This document shows, piece after piece, positions 42,101 to 55,300 of a stretch of 64,000 nucleotides of DNA. Made by a program: the position numbers and the translations under genes. Source of the stretch: Strongylocentrotus droebachiensis (lineage: Eukaryota > Echinodermata > Echinoidea > Camarodonta > Strongylocentrotidae); assembly GCA_035222895.1 (NCBI GenBank), contig JAVYIG010000037.1, forward strand, positions 558,001-622,000, read 5' to 3'. A model generated the notes under the pieces. It had not been told where the DNA came from. It made no database searches and saw only the letters and a program-made list of their open reading frames with translations. Position 1 is the stretch's first letter, and every line of letters begins with the position of its first letter.

Positions 42101-45100
42101 ATAAGCACCAATTGAAGAAAAATTGCTTTGTGCAACACAGTAAATGTGAAAAAAATAATTATTTCTGCTCTTGATTAGCTCAATAACAACGCTTTTAACA
42201 TTGTTATAAATTAATCTTGCACTAAAAATAGTTGAATGATAAAATGGCACAGGGAGATTATTTGTGTGACATATTAACAGATTTTAACATTTTAGTTCAC
42301 GTGAATGACTGATAATGATAAATTTCACATCATGAGTGAAATAATGGTATGAAGTATGTTTTAGCCAATCTCTTGTTGTAATATACTTTCACAGACAAGC
42401 TGTTTTAGCCATAAAAAACAAGAGCCAAGACGGGCTGATTCAATCAATCAAACGCCTCTTATGTTCGTCACCCCCACAAACTTGGCATCAAAGTGCCTCC
42501 CCACAACCCTGGACCTACATTAACCTCTACAGGACAAAACAAGATTGAATCAATTACAACGTACATGTACTTTAAACCCACAATACTTTAAGGCCATCCG
42601 CAAATAAGGCCGAGAGTCACAATAACAAAACAGTATGTTGTGATGCTCATCTTTTGGACCTATAGTCATGTATTTTCTTTAACCATTGAAAGGGGAGAAA
42701 AACAATTTTGTGGCTATGTGCAATGGGAAACCACACCAGGTGTACAGTGTAAGATGCAAGCAAAATATAGTATTGTCAAATAATACCTCAATATCAATAT
42801 AATACTAATGATAAGAATTGCACATTTTCCATACATGTCCAAGTGCGCTTAACAACTAGTTTTTAACAGAAAATGAGAATTTGGAGACCTTAGGGGGAAG
42901 GGTTTTGGGAGATTACTGGTTACGGAGATACAAGGCAATACAAATATTTGTTATCAAGTTCTCAATCAATACCATGTCTAAAACCCTATTTCCTACATGA
43001 AATTTCATGACAAGACATTTTGTTATATAAGACCTTCATTATAGGAAGGATATGCACAAGAGAAGCTTAATCACTAAATTAGTATATAGTCATGATACAC
43101 AAGATTGTACAATATTCCATGTCTGAAAGGGGATAGTGAAAGGGAAAGGCTAATAAACCCTACATCACTTGACAGGTATTAGAGTAATTAATAGGGTTTC
43201 CATACACGTCTATGAAGGAAGCAGTCACTTCTACATTATTCCCATCGAGGGTGATAAAAGGTTCCGGTACCTTTACTCCTCGCGATGACATGACAGCTTC
43301 TCCAATATATCATCTGTACCTTATTGGGTAACTTTGTCTCAGAATCTGAAATAAAATCTTGAATTTAGCTCAAGATGCAATGATAATCGTAAACCTGTAG
43401 GTCAGTCAGGAACCTGTGACTTTTACAAGCCGATCGCCCGTCTGATTATCAAGATATTTCTGATTCAGATTTGAAATCGAAATTCAAAAATTTGTTTTCC
43501 TAAAGTTTTTTTATAACACTACTGTCTATTGGGAAAATATATGGTAATACCAGTCACTCAAAGATTGTTAATGTTTGGAGGCACTTCATTATCATTTTGA
43601 AGCGCAATTTTGTTTAGGGCTTCAGTATTACACCATATCACAGACACTGATAACACATAGGGCCATGCATCTCAGATTTAACATTATTAAATGATACCTT
43701 TAAAAGTATTTTGATGTCCTATCATATCTTTGCTCTGTTGTCTCTGTCCTGAAATATATGAATAGATTCATTTTTTGGGAAATTACATTTGGATTTTATT
43801 CTAATCTGTTGAATTCTAGATGTGTTGAAACTATGGTAATAAATTCAATACTACAATACTCTCAATGTATACATTTTGCAGTAAATGTATTGTACTAGTT
43901 CAAAGTTTTGTTTTATTTGCAATAAAATCTAGTAAATCCTGTTGTGTGATGTCTTATTATTGAACACTTGCCATGCATCGACCAAGAACGTACATGTATT
44001 GTTACTATATTCTTTATTCAAATTCACCAATGCACTGAATCTTTTCCCTTCAATATGTTAATCTCAGCAAGATCTAGATAATCAAAGCAATAGACAGCAA
44101 CATTGAGATATAATATCAATAACTGAAGGCTTTTTGCAGATTTCAGTTGGAAATATTTATGACCACCCTTTTAATCATATGTAACTCTTTTCTGATATGT
44201 AGGTAGTACACATAGGTCTCGCTATTATGAAAACTGACAATTCAGAATATTGGTTAGAATCAAAAGTGAGCAATGAAGGAAAATGTGAGAAAGGAAATCA
44301 CTTTGCTGTAATAATAATATCAATATCAACGAGATCAATTTACATAGCCCAACAAATATAAATTTATTCTGTTGGGCTGTGATGGAGACGAAAGTCTTAA
44401 CAGTACAACTTTACAGACACACAATTCAAAATAAAAAACTATTCAAAAGCTCCTGAAAACAAGTACTTCTTCAAGAAAACTTTGAAGGCAGCAAGAGATG
44501 AGGTTTTTCTTATGTCTAGTGTTAGTTTGTTTCAAAAGCTTTGGAGAGGCACAACTGAAAGCAGTGTGCTTCTATTCTTTCTTTATAATCTTATCCACAC
44601 AAATAAAGGATCTAAATGCGATGAACAGTCGTCTTGATTACCCTATTTCGAGGTCAGAAGTCTGTTTAAACAAATCTTTAAAAGATGGTTGACACCCCAA
44701 GGGATGGCAGATCATAGCTCTTAAATGGAATAAGATTGTATTAAATGAACTTGACAAGTCCCAACTTAAATTCATCATCACATAAGTACACTCAGGAAGA
44801 TTACTCAGTCTAGAAGGATACTTCTGTGTGACTAATTCTATATCTGTTTGCGAATTTGACCCAGCTTTGGAAATAAGAGAGGCTGAGTCATAGATCCTTG
44901 AGTTCATAGAAAGTAGGCGCAGGTAATTCCTTATGTTTAGAGCTGGAAGAGCATAAACTCTGTATACAATGATATGATAAACAACCTTCTGCCTCCAAAG
45001 TCCAAACAGATGAAAAGATCCTTTATGTTTAAAATGTAGAAACATATGAACAACAACAACAACACTATCCAATCACATCAAAATCTGGAAATTTGTAGAG

Positions 45101-46321
45101 CGCCAATATCTAGTTGACTAATCAAAGGTGCTGAGGAGACTGAAGAACTACTGAATATGGCATCCATGATTCACCTGGTCAAAACCTAAGGTAGCGGTTG
45201 GTTGTAAACACTTTTCAGGTTATTTCTAGACATACATGTACATCCTTGTCTTGTACACAGTATACCGGTAATATGAAGAATTGAACGAAACTATGTAACA
45301 ACTACAGGAACACTAAACAGCTTCTTATTGTGAGCTTTAAGGTCTTGGGAATAGACTAATGTTATGGTACCCAAATAAAGTAGCTTATGAAAAGGAAAAA
45401 CGATAGTGCATTGCCCTGAAAGGAAGCAGAAACATTAGAGAAGCAGATTTGCGAAAGTTTTAACTAAATCGTACAAACAATAAGAAAGTCATGAATTTCT
45501 GAAAGCTGTAAACACTATACATAAAGGGAATTTAAAATTGGCCTAATTGGTAATGGCACTGTGGCTTAAGACAAAGACATACATTAATGTTATTTTCATA
45601 CACAACAAACAGGATAGTTTGCTGTGACTTTGTCATGATCCACTTACCAAAGCGCCATTTGAGATTTGCACACATAAATGATTTCATATTCAAACATTCT
45701 CAACTCTCTTATTATTGGTCCAGTTTATGTCACACTTTCGCAATTCTGTTTCTCTTATCATTTGTTCCCATACAAATGTACTTATTACAATGGTTGTCAA
45801 CTGCTGCTTTCTACCACAAGATTGTATACAGCCAAAGTGGGAATGGGAAAACGATTAAAAATGATAGTAAAATTCAGAGAATGGGATTTATGATAAAGTG
45901 GTAGAGTCGGAAGAGAGAATAGAAGATAGACAGACAAGTGACGGAGAAAGGAAAGAGGGGCATAATCGGATCAAGAGGGAGAGTGTGATGGAGAGGTGTG
46001 ATCTGTGTGTTAAAGGGGGAAGAGGAACAGAGGGAGAAAGGAGATGATGACGTTTTATTAGGAATAGGGTATCGGGTAAATAGAGGAGGTATGCAAAAAA
46101 AAAAAGAAGAGAGTTGGAGAAAGGGGAAGGAGAGAAGAAAAGAGTTGAGGTACAATTTTAGGGCCATTGGAGAAGGGAATAAAGGAGTAGACTGTGAGAA
46201 TCACAAGAGAACAAGAGGCAGACAAAACATGGATGAGCAAGAGAAAGAGAAATTAAAATTGATAGAGTGAAAGGAGAACATATGAGGGGGATAGCAAGAT
46301 GAAGGTAACACGAGAGAGATG

Positions 46322-46353
<32 letters not shown>

Positions 46354-49300
46354 TCGTGCAATAATAAATATCCAATAAAGTTTGAAACTACTTTCCAACA
46401 ATTGCAACAGAACTAGAGCAGAAACAAGAGAGGAGGCTCAAAAAATGGTACTTATGAAATGTAAAAGAGTATTTCTGTAGCAATGCTATAGGGTATGTGA
46501 GCATTAAAAATGCCCTGGAGAAAGTGCATTAGGTGCATAGAACAAAAGGAGAGCAGTATAAGAATTATTATTATAAATTATTGACTGAACAGTTTCATTT
46601 AAAAGAATAATATTGAAAAATTATTATCCATTAATAAAGACAAAGAGGTGATAAGCACCTTGGGCGCCTTTTCATGGTAGCTCGACTAGAGCTGGGTAAT
46701 ATTAAGATTGCAGGGCTCTCAGGAAAAACGGTGTTAATACTGCGGGGGCTACCCCCGGATAAACAAGCTATATCATTATTTAATTTGTTAATAAATATTA
46801 TTATTATATTATTATCATAATTATTCTTACTATTTTCTATTATTCTTATTCTTATTCTAACTTGTATTCTTATTTTTCTTGTTATAATTATCATTATAGC
46901 ACCAACCCAATGCTTTTCTATTCCGTTTTGTTTGACAATTAAAGCCTATTCGTGTGCATCAAAACTATTATAAATTCAGGGGTCATACAAAGTTAAATTT
47001 TCTCTGAAAGTATGACCCATGATATAGAGCTTTGATCCTTCCCAAGGGAGGCCTTGTTTCATGTCCAAGTTTCTGGTCAATTTAACAAGATCCTAAAGAG
47101 GAAAACCATAACTTCCTTTAAAACTCCCTAAATTATAACCACATGCATCATTATATTATGAGGCTGTATAAAATCCTCTATTTTGCATGTAGGTAGCCAT
47201 TGGTTGACCTATTTAAGCTCAGGATTATATGTCTCAGCAAATATTTGCTGGTCTTTAAGATCAACTGAATAAAGATCAACATACACGCACAAGAGCAATA
47301 CTATCTTTACCATGTACTATCATAATATTGTCAGATTAATCTTTTGGAAATTTCATACATAATCTATACAAAATGAGTTCACTTTTCGCAAAATACTTTT
47401 GCAAACATTAGTAGGTGCAAGTCATCAGCACTTCTTTATACAAATTAGCATGTATACAAGGACAGGTATAGTTTGGACTTAAGTTTGTCCTTTAAGGTTT
47501 AAATGTCACATATGCCATTTGGATTAAACTTCAAAACAATCCAATTATAGGGTTGGTTTATTTTCACAACCTTCAACAAAGAGGAAGATAAACATGGCAA
47601 ATGCCTTCATCCTGGTGTTCTTCCCATAACCTAACAGGAACCACACACAATTTACAAGAGGAAGATATTCTTGTTCATTCTATCAAAGTTAGGAGAGAAT
47701 GGTGTAAACAGTATTCTATAGAGCTTTCCTGTGATCTACAAACCAGCCTTGACATTACATATCTATCCTCTACGCGATAGTAAACCTGGAATCATTTGTA
47801 ACAAGTTCAGGGTGTACTTTGATAAAATGCTTAGTTTTATGTTCAACTGGTATATTTGAACATGTAGCTGCACAATGAATTATATTAGTTTGGGGATATT
47901 CATGTACCATAAATTAATCTACTTGATTGCCTTATATCATTAGGTGATGTGTTTTTTGTTAATATATTGCTTCATCATTGTTTATGTGTAATGTGTCACC
48001 TTTTCTTGATATGTATTTTTGAAGAATAAAGTACTACAAAACAAAATATTGTAGGGTGTTATCATTTACAGATGTTGCTGAGAAGGAAAATGTAAGAATG
48101 TCTGCAATGTAGCATTAACCCATTGCGTACTGGAACCGGGTGTTCCCTGTGTTAAGCATATGTGAATTAGATAATTCCATAGTCAACAGGTTAATTTGCA
48201 ATATGGGGCCTGTCACCACGAAATGAGTCCAGTTGGTCAAAAATTTTATTCCTGTTTTTAAGTATTATATGAATCTACATTAAGTAAGATTTAAATTAAG
48301 GGGGTCATACATTAAAATTGATAAATTATATCCAGAAATATGAACAAAAACCTAATTGGACTTTATAAACAATGGGATTACCCAGTTTTTAGATAATTAG
48401 GTGTAAAGTTAATGATGCGTAACATAGCCTATATTATTTGCCAAAAAATGTTAGAAGGAGATATTTTCGTGACCTAAGCTCTGGGGACATAAACTACAAG
48501 ACATTAATAAGTCGATTTTTGGAAAAATCTTAAATGTGGTAGGTGGGTCAATTTTCAGTACATACACACTATACATCGCTATTACTACGATTGAGCCTAA
48601 TGCGACACTGGACTCATTTCGTGGTGACTGGCCCCATATATTGTTGATCTACTCAGGATCATAGTGCTTAGTAGTAATTAATTCAGATTGCTCTATAAGC
48701 TGAAGAATACTCATCATATTGGAAATGTTCATTCTGCTGCTAGAGCAAACAAGAAAATAGTTTCATAGGTTGCAGATCTAGTTGGAAAGTCTTAGGAGTG
48801 GCACAGTTGATACACAATAAATTTATACAGTTTTAAACAAATGGATATTCATGGAATTCTGAAAAAAATATATTTCCTAAAAAACGAATAACTATAACAT
48901 TCCTATACACACTACATGAACAAAATATTATCCCAAGTTGTTGAAATGACTCCGGGAGACCATTTTGTGAAACAGTTAAGTTTATTACAATAAACAATAC
49001 AAGGATTCATATTTTACAGTAAACGCTACGTTACACAGATGTCAAATGTAATATTTTGTAATTCGCTACATTTTGTTACATAATATAAATCCCAATGTAT
49101 GTCATAAATTAGTATTTAAAACAGGCTGTGAGACACACACAAATGCATCTGTCAAAAAATATATAATGTATCTTGAAAAAACACATCAAATAATTTATGA
49201 GCCATGTCACTTCTAATAAATGAGATCTGAAAAAAGAAAATCATTACACGCCTTAAAAGGAGATACCTCCTGCTTTATAAAATACTTGTGGCTTAGTTGT

Positions 49301-52300
49301 TCGTTATTAAACAAATAAAATCAATGCTATACATTTGTACATTTACAAGTACTTAAAGAAGGTAACAAATTGTCTCAATAGGTAAAGATTAAATAAGAAT
49401 ACAATTTTGATAGATGTAGAAAAAATGCATGCAGGAACAATTGTTTCATTTTCTATACAGTTTTCGAAAAAATATCATAAATACTATAATGAATTTACGT
49501 CTATACATAGCATTTACATACATTTACATGTAATCCAGTCCAAATGTTAATACATGGAGAGAAATGATAAATACGTGTATCTGAATCTGCTGTTAACTGC
49601 AAGTGCAGTTGTCATGCAGTTGTAATAGCTCCTAGAACTTTAAAGGTATAGACCAGTTTTGGAAACGCCCCCCTCTCAAATAAGGAAATAGAAGCTCTTA
49701 TTACCAATCATGTGAAAGAATATGTTTTGCTAATACGTGATGATACATATTTTGCTGGGAAACCGCCTACTAATTGATATATTTGGTAAATCATCATATC
49801 AATCCGGCCTGGATATGTATCGTGAATGCATGTATTTCTGCTTTTTTGCGAATTTAGGTTGAAGTTTTGCCATCTAAACCTCTGAAGGCAGTATTTAAAC
49901 AATATTGAATGGATATTTTGCACCCAAAACCCTTCAACCGCAATTTTACCTACCGGTCTATATCTTTTAAACCTCTTACCTCTAAATCTTGTTAACTTTG
50001 TATCATTGTATTACTCCTCAGAACACCATTTTCCATTACGTTGTGAATCACTTGATTTGAAAAGATACTAACAATGGTCACTTTAACTCAATGTTTAAAG
50101 ATATGGTTGAGCACCATCCTTAGAGCACTAAAAAACGCTTGCTTTTCAGCCCTTTTTAAAAGAATTCCCTATTGAATGCATTTGAAATCACATCTGCATG
50201 TATACAGGAAGTTCTCATTCATCACAATCACATCAGTTTTGAAATCCCTGAACAGCCTTCAAAGTGATGTCAGTAGTTAGCTCACTGCATTCACTCTTCA
50301 TTATCATTTCTCATAATTTAAAGGATATTCTTAAACCTCCAACAACAATTTATAAGATAATGCGTTACGGTATACTATGAGCTGATTAAAACTGTATGCT
50401 TCTATGTAGTCTCGACATTATCACAATCAACAGCACAACATCAACTAAAATACATCAATTTTATCAAAAATACCATTCAACTGATGTAGATCTATGCATT
50501 TAACCTCTTATTATATCTACCATATTGTGTTAATTCATAAAATATAAAACATTTGCATTACAGTGAAATATGTGTATAATAGGAAAACATTTCATATTAA
50601 AAACAAAATATTAAAGGCAGGAAACATGACTTTTAAAAATCGTGGAGGTTTTTCCACAAGCTACTATTGTAACATGATATAACCCGTACAGGGATCAGAA
50701 ATGAAAAAGAGATTACTCACGTTGGACGGCAACATAGACACTGCCCTCTATAGGGCCGGCTGCACAAGTGTAGGTGCCTGTGTCTGTTTCCTGCAGGTTG
50801 TATATTATAAGGCGTGTTTCACCTAGGGATGGATTCTCCACACGGATACGACCAAGGTCTGAAGAAATAACGAAAAAATATATAATTTTATTTAGAATGT
50901 ACACAATACAAACAACTTCTTCTAAGCTTTTTTGACATGCAAATGAAAGTATGTGTGCTGTTTATCACTAATCAATTGGGCTTAGAACAAGAATATTATT
51001 CATACTTCTAAGAAAAACGAGGAAAGAAACCTATTAGGGAGTTGCTCTTTTATCTTAAGATCCAGCACACCCTTCTTATGCAAAATTTGATATTTTTATG
51101 AGAAGGGTAAAAAATTACTTTCAAATTGATGAACTCTTTAGTAATTAATAGTTTGCAGAACTTAAGTAATGAAATGTGGCACATAGACGTAGTCGAAAAT
51201 TGTCAAAACTTTGTAATGTGTTTTTCTCAAAATGTACATTTCTTGACCATACATCCCTTCATGCCTACCGATAGGCACATGACAATATATGAAATATGTT
51301 CATTGGTGATAGCTCGCTCAGCTGGAAATACCTTGCCGACTCATGAAAAGGTACCATAGAATTTAAAGACAGTGTCACAATACGAAATGTCCACCCCTGC
51401 AAGGTCCCTCCAGACCGGTGGTTCTACCAAGTAGGTATCATTCACAGAGCAGAGGTAACTGATTGTACCCCCGAGACATGGATCTCCCGAAATACCTTAT
51501 CATGTACTACAGAATACTGTCTTACCGTATGAGGTGTCAAACCTTTCAAGGTTCTTCCGGACCGGTGGTTCTACACAGAGCAGAGGTTACTGATTGTACC
51601 CCTAGATATGGAACCCTGAAATTCATATAACTCATAACAATGTTTCAAAGACTACCCACTTACCGTATGAGATGTCCGCCCCTCCAAGGTCCCTCCAGAC
51701 CGGTGGTTCTACCAAGTTGGTATCATTCACTGAGCATAGGTAGCTGATTGTACCCCCTAGGCGTGGGTCCGAATCCTGACTGGGGACGATGTTAATGCTG
51801 ACTGGTAGTAGGACTTGGCAGTGGTCTCCAACATAACCCGCCGGGCAAAGGCACAACCCCTCCCGACAGACTCCTCCATTGATGCACATTGGGAAGCATC
51901 CTATAGAGGGAGGAATTATCGATCATTTAGGGTCTTGGTAAATGTGTAGAGGTAATATAAACAAGTCAAATAATCTGAGCTACGGACCACAAGGTTAGGG
52001 GTTCAAATCCCTGCCATGGTACTAATGTAACCCGCCAGGCAAAGACACAGCCCCTCCTGACAAACTCCTCCATTGATGCACATTGGGAAGCATCCTATAT
52101 GGAATTATCAATCATTTAGGGTGTTGGTATGTTGTTGTTGATGTTGTTTAATCTAGGCAATTCAGTCAGTTTATGACCTTTATTGCTGAATACTAAACAA
52201 AAAAATGTTTTGAATTCAAATTTACGCATATACACTCACATAATATGCGTGTATATAATAAATGTATATTTCTTCTTCTTCTTAAAAAAACCAACAAAAG

Positions 52301-55300
52301 GGGGGGATAATGATATCATGTTAGATTATCATGGTAAATGTGTAGAGGTGATATAAAGAAGTGAATTAGTCTGAGCTATGGTCCAAAAGGTTAAGGTTTC
52401 AAATCCCTGCCATGGTACTAACAACCTTTGTTTAGACATTGATCTACATTTCATTTGTTTAGAACGAGAAAGGCATGAACTGTTTCAATACAGAGCTAAC
52501 ACCCTTTTGGCTCTGAACAAACGATTTGTCAGTCTCCACTGGTGTAGTGTGTATAAGTTCCCATAGGAAGGACGTTCTTGAATGCTTAAGGATTGTTACC
52601 AAGGTAGCTCAGCTAATTTGTGTAAGTGCTTCGTATCCTCAGGTTAATCTACATTATAAATCCGACTTCCATTATCATCATCAATAGTATTATCATCATT
52701 AATATTACTAGCAGTAGTAGTAGTAGTAGTAGTAGTAGTCAAAGTAGTAGTAGTAGTCAAAGTAGTAGTAGTAGTCAAAGTAGTAGTAGTAGTCAAAGTA
52801 GTAGTGGCAGTAGAACTAGTAGTACTAAAAGAACTAGCATTCTAGTATACTATTAATACTCTTCTCCTTCTTCTTCTCCTTCTTCTTCTCATGTTACTTC
52901 TTTCTCTTCTTCATCTTCTAATTATTATTGTCATTATCATCATCCTTATCATAATCATAATCATCATCATCATCATTTTCATTATTTGTATTACTATAAT
53001 TATTAATATTATGAAGAAGAAACATACCTGTGAGTTCACAGTGTCCGCCAATGAATCCATCAGCACAGTCACAGACTCCGTTGTTACATATTCCTCCATT
53101 AATACAGGGTGGATCACATGATCGTTCTGAAAGAAAGGAGAGAAAAATGTCATTACATGTTCTGTATTCTCTCTCTTCCTTTTCCTCTCTCTCTCTCTCC
53201 CTCTCTATCTATCTCTTTCCCCCTCTCTCTCCTTCTCTCTATCTCCTCTAAATTCCAAATCATCATTATTTTTATGATTGCATAATTCAAATGGTAGGTG
53301 TAAAACAGGAAAACTGATATTAATAGGCAATACAAAAATCATTGTTACATGTTCCTCCATTCATACAGGGAGGATCCCAAGATTATTCAAAAAGATGGGA
53401 GAGCAAATATTTGTGTTTGTGCTCTCTCTCATTACAATTCCAAGGGTGCCTTATATATTTTGATAGTCATACGACCAAAGATTGATGAAGATCAAGTTCG
53501 TCTCCTATTTATTTCTGAAAACATCCCGGCCGAAACACTAACATCTTTTGGAAAGACATTAATCTTCATTTGCCACACTCCACCCAGGTGATGTAAATGG
53601 GTACCTGGTGGTACTGTGGACTGAGCTAGGGTAATAATTTCCAAATCTCTTTGAAGTGCATATGGAGGTTATATTTATCATAATGTGTTTTAAAGCGCTA
53701 TACGAGACCGTATTATTATTATTATTATTATTGAGAAGGTTGAGTTCTGGGAAGAGGTGAAAAATAATTTGTGAGCGTTATCATTCTTATTATGCAAGTG
53801 TGGAAGAACATCAGATAAGACATGTTCCCTGAAAAGCATGGCTCTTCAAATGTCTTCATATTCTAAATATATCATATAACAATCCAGGGTTGGATTTTAC
53901 GCCACGTGGTCGTGTAGTCCCATATACATCTTTCTGTGTACAGTGTTTGTAGCTTTACCAAGACTTGGCCAAATTTTGTATCATTTTGATGATTCCAGAA
54001 CCTTGCGATACACACAAATTCTTATATGCTAGATGATCAACCTTTTCTGGTCGATTCCACAACGTTTCTTTCACAATGCAATCGCATGACCAGAACTCAA
54101 CTTCATTTTTAAACATGAACTTTGAACCTACCTGCAAGGACGATGGTGAAGGTGGTTGTAAGAGGGCCTCCGTTGCAGCGGTAGATGCCCATGTCATAGT
54201 TGGTGAAGTTATGGATGATCAATTTGGTTTCGTAGTCTGAAAGACGCTGGGTGTAAACACGGTGATCCCGAACTGAAAACATTAGAGAGCATCAAAAGAT
54301 TGATTTTCTTGTGCGATTGGTGTATATTCTACTTGTAAGAGACAAGTGTAAACTTACGGTTGCATTATTTTGTTTTCCAAATAATGGATTTCTCTTGTAT
54401 TTCTGTTTTCAAGGCCTTTTTATTTATCCCGAACAGAAAATAAAATAGAGCATTTTTCCTAATTGGAAGAGGCAGAAGTAAACTTATTTTTTCATTAATT
54501 TGTTTCCATATAATTGTCTCTATTTCTTCTGTATTTTCAGGTTCATGGCTTTTTTGTTTGAAAACTAAAGTTTAATTTTTTTAAAAGTAGATTTATAGGA
54601 AAGATTTAGAAGATAAAAGTGGCAGCATTTTAGTTTTAGAGAAATTTATTGAAAATCTGTCTAATTAGTGGGGTGAGATCGAACGCCCCCCCCCCCCCCC
54701 TCTTCCCTTATTGTGAAGACCTATATAAGGTTAAATAAATACTGTTTAAACAGCTGAACTGTGGACCTGAAAATGATCTACCTTGAACCAACTGAATGAG
54801 GAATCAGGACTTGCATAGTCATTCTAGGATATTTCTTCACCAATCCTAAAACAATGATCTTACTTATCTTATGTTTAATACAATCTAGAGAAGATCTGAA
54901 CTTACTCAACGGATTTGATAAGATGACTTTGCCATGAGGATTCTTTACAATAATCTCATATTTAAAAAAATTACAAATTTCTTTCTTCAATTACAACTTT
55001 TTCAATAAATCTTAAATGTTATATAGAAAAGATGTGAACTTACTTGATGGGTTTGATGAGATGACCTTGCCATTAGGGTTCCTCCAGAATGGATACCTTG
55101 GAGCATTGGTTCCGCTGGTCCTACACAAGAATTCAATGTCCTCACCAACCATCGGACTTTTTTCAATACTTGGGATGATGACAATAGATGACTGGAACCC
55201 AACTAAGAATAAATAAGAAGTAGAGAGATGGGGTCATGGATATTCAATGGCAAAAACTGTTTGTGGCTCTGCTGGTCAACATTACACATGTGGCAAATGA

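Larger units (their letters stand above)
37801..50720. other. Intron 13: bulk of a 13.5-kb intron
   Basis: Between Ig 4 and EGF 7 I find no EGF, Ig or VWC exon on the minus strand. Contents: a small hairpin at 38547, CT-rich tracts at 41800-41990, GA-rich sequence at 45900-46350, a SINE-like tail at 46640-46820, the inverted dispersed repeat at 43321, and MITEs at 48201 and 49640. The rest is AT-rich with no feature I can name. Confidence 0.6.

Noticed and set aside
44638-45072. 144-codon open frame on the minus strand
   Set aside because: No recognised motif and no splice context matching the gene's phase; possibly transposon debris, but I could not name it.
45998-46270. Charged open frame on the plus strand
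   Set aside because: Translation of GA-rich low-complexity DNA.
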